Counted from the stretch's first letter, positions 44,206 through 53,689 are shown. The stretch: DNA of 64,000 nt from Bradyrhizobium manausense (GCF_001440035.1 NZ_LJYG01000112.1:441315-505314); one strand, 5' to 3'. A program made the numbers and translations. Notes: generated by a model from the sequence alone, not told the origin.

Positions 44206-45452
44206 TCAACCAAACCGACCGCTCCGGAAGGCTTCGAGGCTCGGAACGTCGTTTCGCCTCTCGATGAGGCCTGCGACGACACGGCTCGTGACACCGGCCA
44301 GGGTCAAGCCGAGATGTCCATGTCCAAAGGCGTGGATCAGGTTGGGAAGGCGCCGGCTGGGTCCGATGACGGGCAGCGAATCCGGAAGCGAAGGACGAAA
44401 GCCGAGCCATCGCACTGAACCGGTCCAAGGTCCGGGAAAATCCCGCGGACGCCGCGCTCCAGCAGCGCGATCCGGTTCGGATTGATCGGCGCTTCCAGGC
44501 CGCCGAGCTCGACCGTTCCCGCAACCCGCAAGCGGCCCGCCATCGGCGTGAGATAGAAGCCGAGATCGACCGGACTGACCGGCCGCTTGATCGGGCAGGC
44601 ATCCATCGCGAATTCGATGTGATAACCGCGCTCGGTGTCGAGCGGGATGTCGTCCCCGGCTTGCGCGGCGAGATCGCGGGACCACGCGCCAGCGGCGAGG
44701 ACAACACTACGCGCTTCGATGGCGCGGTCGCCGCATACCAGATGGATGCGGCCTCCTTCCTGCGGTTGCAGCCGGTCGACACGCGCGCGTTCGAACACGG
44801 CGCCTTTCGCCGCGGCCGCGGATGCCAGCCGCCCGGTCAGTGCGGCCGGATCGACGGTATGGGCGGCATCGGGAAAGAAAATGCCGCCGGCTGCGCGCGG
44901 CAACGCCGGCTCGAGCCGCGCGACCTCATCCGCAGTCAATCGCTGCTGCCGCACGCCAAGCTCGTTGCGCAGCCGGGCTCCCCACTCGCTGTCGTCCCGG
45001 GGCATTTTCCCGCGATAAAGATAGAGGCAGCCTTCATAGCGAAGCAGATCCGCGAGCTGTGCCTGCTCGGCAAGTTCGCGCCATGCCGGCATCGCCTCTT
45101 TCAGCAGGCCCGCGAGCGCGTGTCCATTGCGGCGCGCGCGGGCAGGCATGGATTGCCAAAGGAAGCGCGACAGCCACGGCACGAGCGCGGGCATGGCGGC
45201 CAGCCTCACCGAGAGAGGGCTGTCAGCGCCAACAAGCAGGCTCGGCAAGTTGCTGATAACATCGGGGTTGCCGACCGGTGCGCAGGCATAGGGGGCAAAT
45301 GTCCCGGCATTGCCGTAGGAGGCTCCCGAGCCGGGCTCGTTGGGATCGATGACGACGACGTCACGGCCGACGTCCGCCAGCCGAAACGCGATCGCAAGCC
45401 CGATGACCCCAGCACCGACGATCGCGACGTCCGTTTTGATCAATTCGGCCAC
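44206..45452 (-). pseudogene. D-amino acid dehydrogenase-like FAD protein, frameshifted
   Basis: DadA-type flavoenzyme. From ATG 45452: DVAIVGAGVIGLAIAFRLAD, PGSGASYGNAGTFAPYA and a normal middle up to IFPDLGPVQ. At about 44413-44416 homology moves to another frame, which continues WLGFRPSLPDSLPVIGPS, HAFGHGHLGLTLAG and stops at 44206. One missing base would join the two into about 415 residues. The lost part contains the FAD-contacting GHGHLG. It lies 6 bases after the MocR gene on the same strand, so the two were likely co-transcribed. Pseudogene or sequencing error. Confidence 0.82.
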
Positions 45453-45458
45453 AATGCC

Positions 45459-46844
45459 TCAGACCGCGCCCGAGATTTCGAAATGACCGGCATTGAGCAG
45501 GTCGGCCATGATCGCAAGCGCCTGGCGCAATTCGCCTGAAGACGGTGCTGCGCCGACATTGATCCGCACCGCATGGGCGAGCGTCTCGCGTCCGACGGCG
45601 AACGCATCCGCCGGTAGCACGCCGACGCCGCGCTGACGGCAGGCACGGGCGAACGCCGCGCCGCGCCAGGGTTCGGGCAAATGCAGCCAGGCATGCGGCG
45701 ACGTCTCCTGCGACTGGACATCGAAGGCCGCAAGCGCTTCACGCAAAATGGCCTGCCGCCGACGCAGCTCCTCGCGCTGAACGTCGATGATGCGCCTCGC
45801 AGCTCCCTCCTCCAGCAGGATGGTGGCGATCAGCGCGGTGAGCGGGCTGATGCTCCAGCAATCGATCCGGAGCGCTGCTGCGACGTTGCCCAGCACCGCA
45901 CGCGGCGCGACGACGAATCCATAACGCAGGCCCGGCGCAATGCATTTCGACAGGCCGCTGATATGGACGGTGAGTTCGGGCTCCAGCGCTGCGAAGGACG
46001 GGACGGCGCGATCGAGCAATGGACGGTAGACGTCGTCCTCGATGATCAGCACGTTATGGCGGCGCGCGATCGCGGCAAGCGCGCGGCGACGCTCCTCGCT
46101 CAAGGTGACCGTGGTCGGATTATGCAGGGTGGGCACCAGGAAAACCGCGCGCGGACGCAGGGTCGCGCAGGCGGCCTCGAATGCGTCGGGCCGCATGCCC
46201 TCGCGGTCGATCGACACCCCACGCAGGTCGACGCCTTGTGACCGGCACAACGCGCTGATGCCTTGATAGGTGATGGAATCGGCAAGCACGACATCGTCGG
46301 GCTGCGTCAGGGCACGCAACACGCAGGCAAGGCCATGCTGAGCGCCATCGGTCAGCACGACGCGGCCTGCATCACCGTCGCCCGCGACGCCATCGAGCCA
46401 CTCGGCGACCGCGGCGCGCGCCCATTCAGGACCCTCAGGAGGATGGTAGTCCTGCAAGGCGCTGAACCTGCGATCTTTTGCGATGTGCGGGAGCAGCAGC
46501 GCGAGCGCTTCGCGATAGGCCGACGTGGCCGGCCTGTTGACGGACAGATCGATCAAGCCGGCCTCATCGCTGGGAGCCGATTTGAAGCCGCCCTCCTCCG
46601 TCTCCTTACCCGCGACAAGGGTCCCGCGGCCAGGGCGCGCCTCCACAAGTCCTCGCTGCTGCAACGCAGAGAAGGCCCGCGTGACGGTCGTGACATTGAT
46701 GCCGAGCAGGCGCGCAATTTCCCGGTGCGGTGGCAAACGATCGCCTTCTGCCAGCTCTCCGCGTGCAATTCGCTCACCGATGGCATCCGCCAAACGCTGA
46801 TAAATTGGTCGATCGTTGTTCGGCAATTCCAGATTTTCGAGCAT
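45459..46844 (-). CDS. MocR-type GntR regulator with aminotransferase domain
   Basis: A 461-residue regulator. The N-terminal winged helix (LPPHREIARLLGINVTTVTR) is joined to a fold-I PLP domain with DGAQHGLACVLRAL, PTLHNPTTVTLSEERR and the Schiff-base Lys in HISGLSKCIAPGLRYG. MocR proteins bind PLP and an amine or amino acid to switch binding. Since it diverges from the ethanolamine import and eutBC operon, an amine-PLP adduct as inducer is attractive but unproven. It probably also controls the adjacent DadA-like gene. Confidence 0.92.
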   Translation of the reverse strand: MLENLELPNNDRPIYQRLADAIGERIARGELAEGDRLPPHREIARLLGINVTTVTRAFSALQQRGLVEARPGRGTLVAGKETEEGGFKSAPSDEAGLIDLSVNRPATSAYREALALLLPHIAKDRRFSALQDYHPPEGPEWARAAVAEWLDGVAGDGDAGRVVLTDGAQHGLACVLRALTQPDDVVLADSITYQGISALCRSQGVDLRGVSIDREGMRPDAFEAACATLRPRAVFLVPTLHNPTTVTLSEERRRALAAIARRHNVLIIEDDVYRPLLDRAVPSFAALEPELTVHISGLSKCIAPGLRYGFVVAPRAVLGNVAAALRIDCWSISPLTALIATILLEEGAARRIIDVQREELRRRQAILREALAAFDVQSQETSPHAWLHLPEPWRGAAFARACRQRGVGVLPADAFAVGRETLAHAVRINVGAAPSSGELRQALAIMADLLNAGHFEISGAV

Positions 46845-46955
46845 TGCGGCTTGGCGCCCCGGACGTTCTTATCGTCAGCAAAGCCTTCTTATCATGGAGA
46901 AAAGGACCAGACAATCTGACTTGTATGCCTACCAACAGGCTTCGCAAGCCTATTA

Positions 46956-46976
46956 TATGGCATAATGTCTGCCATA
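46956..46976. promoter_or_regulatory. Inverted repeat in the MocR/eut divergent promoter region
   Basis: TATGGCA-taatgtc-TGCCATA is a perfect 7-bp inverted repeat with a 7-base spacer in an AT-rich gap (46845-47084). A weaker dyad, GTGTAAT/ATTATAC, follows at 47003-47022. These are candidates for the MocR operator. Confidence 0.5.
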
Positions 46977-47084
46977 AATTGCATCATATGATCCGCTTGA
47001 CGGTGTAATTGCCGCATTATACGGTCACTCAATATCGTATTGTCTGACCACATAACTGCGGCGGGGCGCCCTGGAGGTCGAGCG

Positions 47085-48308
47085 ATGGTTTTATCGGGAC
47101 AAAGCACGTCGTTTCGCGAAGCGTTGACCGAGAGCGCCCTCTCTGCAATGGACCGGCCGGCAGCCTTGGCCGGCGGAAGAACGGGGTCGGCGGCCCGGGC
47201 CGACGCCAAGTTTGTCGAATTCATCGACGTCGAAAAAAACTATGGAAATTTTCACGCCGTCCGCCGGCTCAATCTGAGCATCGGCCGCGGCGAGTTTCTC
47301 ACCTTCCTCGGGCCGTCGGGCTCCGGCAAGACAACGACCCTGAACATGCTGGCGGGCTTCGAACGCCCGAGCCAGGGCGTGATCACGCTCGACGGCAAAT
47401 CGGTCGACCGCCTGCCGCCCTATGAGCGCAACATCGGCATGGTGTTCCAGAACTACGCGTTGTTTCCGCATATGAGCGTGGCCGATAACGTCGCCTTCCC
47501 GCTCTCGGTGCGCAAGGCGCCGAAGGCCGAGATCGGGCCGCGAGTCATCCGCGCGCTCGAGATGGTCAAGCTGGAGCGCTTCAAGGACCGCAAGCCGACG
47601 CAGCTCTCCGGCGGACAGCAGCAGCGCGTCGCGCTGGCGCGCGCGCTTGTCTTCCAGCCGACCCTCGTCCTGATGGACGAGCCGCTCGGCGCGCTCGACA
47701 AGAAGCTGCGCGAGCACATGCAGATCGAGCTGAAGCAGATTCACGAAATGCTCGGCGTCACCATCGTCTACGTCACGCACGACCAGAGCGAGGCGCTGAC
47801 GATGTCGGATCGGGTCGCGATCTTCGAGAGCGGCAACATCGCCCAGATCGGTACGCCCGATGCGCTCTACAACGAGCCTGCGACCGCCTTCGTCGCCGGC
47901 TTCATTGGCGAGAACAATGCGCTGGATGGCGTCGTCGAACGCGTCGACGGCGATCAATGCCTGGTCGCGCTGCCGGCGGGACTGACGACATCCGCCATGG
48001 CGATCGGCGGCATCAGTCCCGGCACCGCGGTCCAGCTGGCAATCCGGCCCGAGCGCATCGCAGGCAGCGGCGAGCCGGCGAACAACCGCTTCAAGGCCAT
48101 TGTCGAGGGCCGAATCTATCACGGCGACCATCAACGCCTGCTCGCGCGCCTGCCGGGCGGACAAGTGCTGACCGTCAAGGTCAGCCCCGACGCTGCGATG
48201 GCGACGGGCGAAACCATCGATCTGAGCTGGCGCACGATTGACTGCCGGGCCTTTCCGGCGGGCGCAGCTCCAGACGGCAACACTCCGAACACAGGGAGCG
48301 TGACATGA
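47085..48308 (+). CDS. Spermidine/putrescine-type ABC transporter ATPase
   Basis: PotA-like ATPase, 407 residues. Walker A LGPSGSGKTTTLNMLAG, Q-loop MVFQNYALFPHMSV, signature LSGGQQQRVALARAL, Walker B LVLMDEPLGALD and H-loop YVTHDQSEAL, then a TOBE-like C-terminal domain (LAIRPERIAGS). ATG 47085 has GGAGG 8 bases upstream; the TTG-initiated frame from 47040 lacks support. Its stop overlaps the binding-protein start (ATGA). Probable cargo: ethanolamine, inferred from eutBC in the same operon. Confidence 0.92.
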   Translation: MVLSGQSTSFREALTESALSAMDRPAALAGGRTGSAARADAKFVEFIDVEKNYGNFHAVRRLNLSIGRGEFLTFLGPSGSGKTTTLNMLAGFERPSQGVITLDGKSVDRLPPYERNIGMVFQNYALFPHMSVADNVAFPLSVRKAPKAEIGPRVIRALEMVKLERFKDRKPTQLSGGQQQRVALARALVFQPTLVLMDEPLGALDKKLREHMQIELKQIHEMLGVTIVYVTHDQSEALTMSDRVAIFESGNIAQIGTPDALYNEPATAFVAGFIGENNALDGVVERVDGDQCLVALPAGLTTSAMAIGGISPGTAVQLAIRPERIAGSGEPANNRFKAIVEGRIYHGDHQRLLARLPGGQVLTVKVSPDAAMATGETIDLSWRTIDCRAFPAGAAPDGNTPNTGSVT

Positions 48309-49366
48309 AGTTGATCTACCGGACGACCTTGGTTGCCTTATTACCTGTCCTGGCAAGCGCAGGAATGACCTCGCAGATCCGGCCCGCCAGCGCCGAAGAG
48401 CTCACCGTCATGGCAACCGGCGGTGAGTGGCAGGCGGCGCTGCGCAAGGCCTGGTTTGAGCCATTCGCCAAGAAGACGGGCATCACGTTCAACGAGCAGG
48501 AATACACCGGCGAGCTCGGCAAGATCAAAGCCATGGTCGAGACCGGCAATGTGCCGATCGACCTCGTGACCGTCGAGACTTCGACTGTCCTGCAAGGCTG
48601 CGACGCCGGCGTGCTGATCCGCCTCGACTATGCCAAGGTCGCCGATCGCGCGCGGTTCCTCCCCGGCACCGCGCTCGACTGCGGTGTCGGTATCGACGTC
48701 TATGGTGACGTCCTTGCTTACGACACCACCGTGTTGAAAGAGGCGCCGACATCGGTGCTCGACATTTTCGACACCAAGAAGTTTCCGGGCAAACGCGCCA
48801 TGCGCAAGGCGCCGGCACAGAATCTCGAATGGGCGTTGATGGCCGACGGCGTGCCGATCGCCGAGATCTACAAGGTCCTGGCGACGCCCGCCGGCGTCGA
48901 CCGCGCCTTCAAGAAGCTCGATACGATCAAGAAGGACATCGTCTGGTGGGAGGCCGGCGCGCAGCCGCCGCAACTGCTCGCGTCCAAGGAAGTGGTGATG
49001 ACGACCGCCTGGAACGGACGCATTCAAAACGCGATCGACAAGGACAAGCGGCCGTTCGCGATCGTCTGGGATAACCAGATCGTCGAATACGACATGATTG
49101 CGATTCCGAAAGGCGCCAAGAACCTCGACCTCGCCTACAAATATCTCGCCTATGCGGCCGGGCCCGAGGTGAGCGCGCAGCTCGGCGCATACATCCCCTA
49201 CGGTCCCGTGATGGCGGATGCGACGCCTTTCGTGCCCAAGGAGGTGCTATCGAAGCTGCCGACGGCGCCCGACCACATGAAGACCTATCTGGTCGGCGAT
49301 GTCGAGTTCTGGGGCGACCATGGCGAGGACCTGGTGAAGCGCTTCAACGCCTGGCTTGCCCAGTAG
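48305..49366 (+). CDS. Spermidine/putrescine-type solute-binding protein
   Basis: Periplasmic family 1/PotD-like receptor, 353 residues, with a Sec signal ending near PASAEEL. Recognisable: LTVMATGGEWQAALRKAWFE, KTGITFNEQEYTGELGKIKA, WEAGAQPPQLLASKEV and TTAWNGRIQNAI. Expected ligand ethanolamine or a related small amine, from operon context. A hairpin follows it before the permease genes. Confidence 0.9.
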   Translation: MKLIYRTTLVALLPVLASAGMTSQIRPASAEELTVMATGGEWQAALRKAWFEPFAKKTGITFNEQEYTGELGKIKAMVETGNVPIDLVTVETSTVLQGCDAGVLIRLDYAKVADRARFLPGTALDCGVGIDVYGDVLAYDTTVLKEAPTSVLDIFDTKKFPGKRAMRKAPAQNLEWALMADGVPIAEIYKVLATPAGVDRAFKKLDTIKKDIVWWEAGAQPPQLLASKEVVMTTAWNGRIQNAIDKDKRPFAIVWDNQIVEYDMIAIPKGAKNLDLAYKYLAYAAGPEVSAQLGAYIPYGPVMADATPFVPKEVLSKLPTAPDHMKTYLVGDVEFWGDHGEDLVKRFNAWLAQ

Positions 49367-49382
49367 ATAGCGCGGCGAGATC

Positions 49383-49407
49383 GCGATCGGTCAACCCGCC
49401 CGATCGC
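49383..49407 (+). terminator. Intra-operon hairpin after the binding-protein gene
   Basis: GCGATCGG-tcaacccgc-CCGATCGC is a perfect 8-bp inverted repeat with a 9-base loop between the binding-protein stop and the permease start. Such hairpins often protect the upstream mRNA so the receptor is made in excess; partial termination is also possible. Confidence 0.65.
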
Positions 49408-49431
49408 CAGCGACCACACGAGGTGACGTTC

Positions 49432-50652
49432 ATGTCGTCGATCGCAATGTCAGGCGTCAAACCGCGCGCCGGCGCCACCGACCGCAGCGACAGCCTGCGG
49501 CCACTGGCATTGGCCGCACCGCTGCTGCTTCTGCTCGCCTTCAGCTTCGGCGCGCCGATCGTGCTGCTGCTATCGCGCGCGGTCTATGAACCGACCATCG
49601 CCAATGCACTGCCGCACACGATCGCGGCCCTGCGCAATGACAGCGCCGGCGTACCGGCCGAGCCGGTGTTCCGCGCCTTGGCGGACGATCTGAAGACAGA
49701 CCAGGCGGCGGGCGCGATCTACGAATTCGCCAAGACGCTCAACACCCGCCTGCCCGGCGCGCGCAGCCAGGTGTTGCGCCTCGCGCGGCTCGCCGGCCAG
49801 GATCCGGCACCCACCAGGGAGGCGATGATCAAGGCCGCGCCGCTGCTGGGCGAAGACCAGGGCTGGACGGCGATCCGCTCGGGGAGCAACCGTTTCACCT
49901 CGTTCTTTCTGCTCAGTGCGTTCGATCTGCGCTGGACCGACCAGGGAACGATCGGCACGGTCCCGGCCGATCAGGCCGTGTTCACCCGGGTGTTCGGCCG
50001 GACCTTCCTGATCGCGACGCTGGTGACACTGGCGACGCTCGCGCTCGCCTTTCCGCTCGCCTATGTCATGACCAACGTGCGGCCGGTGATTGCCGGCATC
50101 GTGCTCGTGCTGGTGTTACTGCCGTTCTGGACGTCTATCCTGGTGCGCACGGCGGCGTGGACCGTGATCCTGCAGAAATACGGCCTGCTCAACGATCTGT
50201 TGCTCTGGCTCGGCATGACATCGGATCGACTCGAGCTGATGTACAGCCGCACTGGTCTCGTCATCGCGATGACGCATATCCAGCTGCCCTTCACACTGCT
50301 TCCGATCTATAGCGTGATGCGCGCGGTGCAGACTTCGCAGCTCAGGGCCGCTCAATCGCTTGGCGCGCGGCCGTTCACCGTGTTCCGCAGGGTGTATCTG
50401 CCACAGGTCATGCCCGGTGTCCTGGCCGGCTGTCTGCTCACCTTCATCCTGTGCCTTGGCTACTACATCACACCGGTCCTGGTCGGCGGCGCCAGCGACC
50501 AGCTGATCAGCAACTTCATTGCCAATTACGTCAATGTCGAGCTGAACTGGGAGATGGCGGCGGCGCTCAGCTTCGTGCTGCTCGCCTCCACGCTCGGCCT
50601 GTACGTGACGATGACACGCTATCTCGGTCTCGACCTCTTCAAGATGGGATGA
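49432..50652 (+). CDS. Spermidine/putrescine-type ABC permease, PotB-like
   Basis: Inner-membrane permease of 406 residues, longer than the usual 280-310 because of a large periplasmic insert (about residues 40-165) after the first helix (LLLLLAFSFGAPIVLLLS). The core permease begins at TFLIATLVTLATLALAFPLAY, with RTAAWTVILQKYGLLN and the coupling loop AAQSLGARPFTVFRRVYLPQ. ATG 49432 is preferred; GTG 49423 is in frame. Confidence 0.9.
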   Translation: MSSIAMSGVKPRAGATDRSDSLRPLALAAPLLLLLAFSFGAPIVLLLSRAVYEPTIANALPHTIAALRNDSAGVPAEPVFRALADDLKTDQAAGAIYEFAKTLNTRLPGARSQVLRLARLAGQDPAPTREAMIKAAPLLGEDQGWTAIRSGSNRFTSFFLLSAFDLRWTDQGTIGTVPADQAVFTRVFGRTFLIATLVTLATLALAFPLAYVMTNVRPVIAGIVLVLVLLPFWTSILVRTAAWTVILQKYGLLNDLLLWLGMTSDRLELMYSRTGLVIAMTHIQLPFTLLPIYSVMRAVQTSQLRAAQSLGARPFTVFRRVYLPQVMPGVLAGCLLTFILCLGYYITPVLVGGASDQLISNFIANYVNVELNWEMAAALSFVLLASTLGLYVTMTRYLGLDLFKMG

Positions 50653-50658
50653 AGCGCC

Positions 50659-51483
50659 ATGCTGTCGCCCTATCCGACCACCTCTGAACGGATCCGCGTC
50701 GCCGCACTTTGGTTCTGGTGCGTGCTGGTGCTGATCTTCCTCGTCGTGCCGATCTTCGTTCCCGTGCCGCTCTCGTTCAACAGCGGATCATTCTTTACTT
50801 TTCCGCTCGCGGGCGTTTCGACACGCTGGTACGAGGTCGTGCTCGGCACACCGCGTTGGCGTGCTGCCATCGGCAACAGTCTGCTGATTGGGGCGGGTGC
50901 GACCGTGCTTGCCACCTTCCTGGGAACGCTGACTGCGATCGGCTTGTCGGACCCGAAATTTCCGGCGCGTCGGTTTGTCGTGCCGCTGCTGATCTCGCCG
51001 CTCATCGTGCCCGTCGTCGTGACCGCCGTCGGGACTTACCTGTTCTATGCCCGGCTCGGACTCGCCAATACCTATGCCGGCATCATCCTCGCCCACACCG
51101 TGCTGGCGAGCCCCTTTGTCGTCGTGACCGTTGGGGCGAGCCTCTCAGGGTTCGATCGCAATTTGATGCGGGCGACATCGATTCTCGGAGCAAGGCCCCT
51201 GACCGGATTCTTCCGGGTGATGCTGCCGCTGATCCTGCCAGGTGTGTTGTCCGGCGCGGCCTTCGCCTTTGTGACATCATTCGACGAGGTGGTCGTCGTC
51301 CAGTTTCTCGCCAACGCCCAGCAACGCACCTTGCCGCTCGAAATGTTCACAGGCCTGCGCGAGCAATTGAGCCCTGCGATCACAGCCGCTGCGACATTGA
51401 TGATGGCACTGTCGATCCTGTTGCTGATCGTTGCCAATCTGCTGGCCCGCCGGTCCAGACAAGCCGGCCTGCCGGCCGAGTGA
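50659..51483 (+). CDS. Spermidine/putrescine-type ABC permease, PotC-like
   Basis: A 274-residue permease, 6 bases after the PotB-like gene. Landmarks: FVPVPLSFNSGSFFTFPLAG, the helix VVPLLISPLIVPVVVTAVG, the loop MRATSILGARPLTGFFRVML and SFDEVVVVQFLAN. It completes the importer; eutB follows 11 bases later. Confidence 0.92.
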   Translation: MLSPYPTTSERIRVAALWFWCVLVLIFLVVPIFVPVPLSFNSGSFFTFPLAGVSTRWYEVVLGTPRWRAAIGNSLLIGAGATVLATFLGTLTAIGLSDPKFPARRFVVPLLISPLIVPVVVTAVGTYLFYARLGLANTYAGIILAHTVLASPFVVVTVGASLSGFDRNLMRATSILGARPLTGFFRVMLPLILPGVLSGAAFAFVTSFDEVVVVQFLANAQQRTLPLEMFTGLREQLSPAITAAATLMMALSILLLIVANLLARRSRQAGLPAE

Positions 51484-51494
51484 GGCCTTGTTGC

Positions 51495-52892
51495 ATGTCC
51501 TTCCATACGACGATCAACGGCACACGCTGGACCTTTGATGACCTCAAGACGCTGCTCGCCAAGGCATCGCCGGCCCGCTCCGGTGATGCCCTGGCGGGCA
51601 TCGCGGCGCACAGCGCGATCGAGCGCGTCGCCGCCCAGACGGCGCTTGCCGATCTTCCGCTTAAGACGTTCCTTGATGTCGATCTCGTACCGTACGACGA
51701 AGACGAGGTCTCTCGTCTGATCCTCGACAGCCATGACCTCCCGGCATTCGCGCCGGTGTCCCATCTCACTGTGGGCGCGTTCCGCGAGTGGCTGCTCGAC
51801 ACACGCACCACGACAAGCCAGCTGACGGCGCTGGCCCCTGGCCTGACCCCGGAAATGGCTGCCGCAGTCTCCAAGATCATGCGTGCGCAAGACCTGATTG
51901 CGGTTGCCGCCAAATGCAACGTCGTGACCGCGTTCCGCAGCACGATCGGATTGGCTGGCCGACTCTCCACGCGGTTGCAACCGAACCATCCGACCGACGA
52001 TTCCCGCGGAATTGCTGCCAGCCTGCTCGACGGACTCCTGTACGGAGTCGGCGACGCGGTCATCGGCGTCAATCCCGCAACAGATACATTGCATGACTAT
52101 GTGCGCGTCGTCAGCCTGCTCGACGATGTCCGCCAACGCCTCGACGTTCCGACGCAGACCTGCTGCCTGGGTCATGTTGCCACCGCGATCCAGGCCATCA
52201 ATCTCGGCGCTCCGGTCGATCTCGTCTTCCAATCCATCGCCGGCTCGGAAAAAGCCAATCGGGGATTCGGGATCAGCCTGTCTGTCCTGGCGGAGGCCCA
52301 CGATGCCGCGCTTTCGCTGGCGCGCGGCACGGTCGGCCGCAACGTGATGTATTTCGAGACCGGGCAAGGCAGCGCCTTGTCCGCAGATGCGCATTTCGGC
52401 ATTGACCAGCAGACGATGGAGGCCCGAGCCTATGCCATCGCGCGGCGCTTCAGCCCGCTGCTCGTCAATACCGTGGTCGGCTTCATCGGTCCCGAATATC
52501 TCTACAATGGCAAGGAAATCGCGCGGGCCGGGCTGGAGGACCATTTCTGCGGCAAGCTGCTCGGCGTGCCGATGGGATGTGACGTCTGCTACACCAATCA
52601 CGCCGAGGCCGATCAGGACGACATGGACACGCTGCTGACGTTGCTAAGCGCCGCGGGTGTCAGCTTCGTCATCGCGGTCCCCGGAGCCGATGACGTCATG
52701 CTGAATTATCAGAGCCTGGCGTTTCACGACATCCTTTACGCGCGCCAGACCCTCGGCCGCCGATGCGCGCCGGAGTTCGAGAGCTGGCTGAGCCGGGTCG
52801 GCCTCGCCGACGCGGACGGTCGCCTGCTCGAGCAGCCAGCATCCGGAGCGATCGGCCCGGCCATTGCGATGATCGAGACGATGAGAGCCTGA
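51495..52892 (+). CDS. eutB: Ethanolamine ammonia-lyase large subunit
   Basis: Adenosylcobalamin-dependent enzyme, 465 residues, converts ethanolamine to acetaldehyde and ammonia together with EutC. Conserved: GLLYGVGDAVIGVNPATD, VFQSIAGSEKANRGFGISL, the barrel segment MYFETGQGSALSADAHFG and AEADQDDMDTLLTLLSAAGV. The family length (about 455) fits. ATG 51495 has GAGG upstream; the longer frame from 50709 is only an overlap with potC. No eutA reactivase, microcompartment shell or acetaldehyde dehydrogenase gene is nearby, so acetaldehyde must be handled elsewhere. Confidence 0.96.
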   Translation: MSFHTTINGTRWTFDDLKTLLAKASPARSGDALAGIAAHSAIERVAAQTALADLPLKTFLDVDLVPYDEDEVSRLILDSHDLPAFAPVSHLTVGAFREWLLDTRTTTSQLTALAPGLTPEMAAAVSKIMRAQDLIAVAAKCNVVTAFRSTIGLAGRLSTRLQPNHPTDDSRGIAASLLDGLLYGVGDAVIGVNPATDTLHDYVRVVSLLDDVRQRLDVPTQTCCLGHVATAIQAINLGAPVDLVFQSIAGSEKANRGFGISLSVLAEAHDAALSLARGTVGRNVMYFETGQGSALSADAHFGIDQQTMEARAYAIARRFSPLLVNTVVGFIGPEYLYNGKEIARAGLEDHFCGKLLGVPMGCDVCYTNHAEADQDDMDTLLTLLSAAGVSFVIAVPGADDVMLNYQSLAFHDILYARQTLGRRCAPEFESWLSRVGLADADGRLLEQPASGAIGPAIAMIETMRA

Positions 52893-53689
52893 TGATACGC
52901 GACGACCCTCCCCGTGACGGCGATCAGCTTGCGGTGCTCGATAAACTTGCAGGCCTGCGGCGCTTCACGCCGGCACGCATCGCGCTCGGACGTTGCGGTT
53001 CCGGTCAACCGACGATGACGGGCCTCAACTTCATGCTCGACCATGCGCGCGCGCGTGACGCGGTTCACGCGGCACTTGATTGCGAGGCGCTCGGGCGATC
53101 GCTTCGCGAGCGGAACTGGGACGTCATCGCCGTCCGGAGCTCTGCGGCCGATCGGGCCGAGTATCTGCGCCGCCCGGATCTGGGACGCCGCCTTTCGCCC
53201 GAGGGGCGTCTTGCCATCGAAGGCCAGCGGCGGGGCAACGATGTCGCGATCGCCGCCGCCGATGGCCTCTCCGCTTCGGCCGTCGAGATCAACCTGCTGC
53301 CGTTGCTCGATCATCTGCAACCGCTGTTGTTGGCCAAGGGCCTCACTGTCGGTCCCATCGTTCTGGTCGAGCAGGGACGCGTCGCAATCGGCGACGAGAT
53401 TGGTGAAACCCTTGGCGCGAGGTTGGTCGTCGTCCTGATCGGCGAACGTCCGGGTCTGTCGGCGGCGGACTCGCTCGGCGCCTACATGACGTGGCAGCCA
53501 CGAATCGGCACGATGGATTCGAACCGAAACTGCATATCCAATATTCGCCCCGCCGGACTGCTGCCGGAAGACGCAGCAGCGCAGATCGTCGGCTTGGTCG
53601 AACTGGCCTTCAGGCATGCCGTGACGGGTGTACAATTGAACGATTTGCGGGGAGCGGACGCAATGCCTCTGGTCGGGCCTCGCGAGTAA
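52892..53689 (+). CDS. eutC: Ethanolamine ammonia-lyase small subunit
   Basis: The 265-residue cobalamin-binding partner of EutB. ARARDAVHAALDCEALGRSL, RSSAADRAEYLRRPDLGRRL and TMDSNRNCISNIRPAGLLP match EutC. Its ATG shares one base with the eutB stop (TGATG), so translation is coupled. The chain is a little shorter than in enterobacteria (about 295), lacking their N-terminal extension. Confidence 0.95.
   Translation: MIRDDPPRDGDQLAVLDKLAGLRRFTPARIALGRCGSGQPTMTGLNFMLDHARARDAVHAALDCEALGRSLRERNWDVIAVRSSAADRAEYLRRPDLGRRLSPEGRLAIEGQRRGNDVAIAAADGLSASAVEINLLPLLDHLQPLLLAKGLTVGPIVLVEQGRVAIGDEIGETLGARLVVVLIGERPGLSAADSLGAYMTWQPRIGTMDSNRNCISNIRPAGLLPEDAAAQIVGLVELAFRHAVTGVQLNDLRGADAMPLVGPRE

Noticed and set aside
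47091..48356. A 421-codon frame on the - strand
   Set aside because: Antisense to a clear PotA-like ATPase; low-complexity His/Arg-rich product.
50709..51494. Long N-terminal extension of eutB in the same frame (727 codons in all)
   Set aside because: It overlaps the potC-like gene in another frame, and EutB homology starts only at 51495 with a ribosome site.
53517..53535. A ggttcgaatcc-like string on the - strand, as in a tRNA T-loop
   Set aside because: It is inside eutC and no acceptor or anticodon stem can be folded around it.
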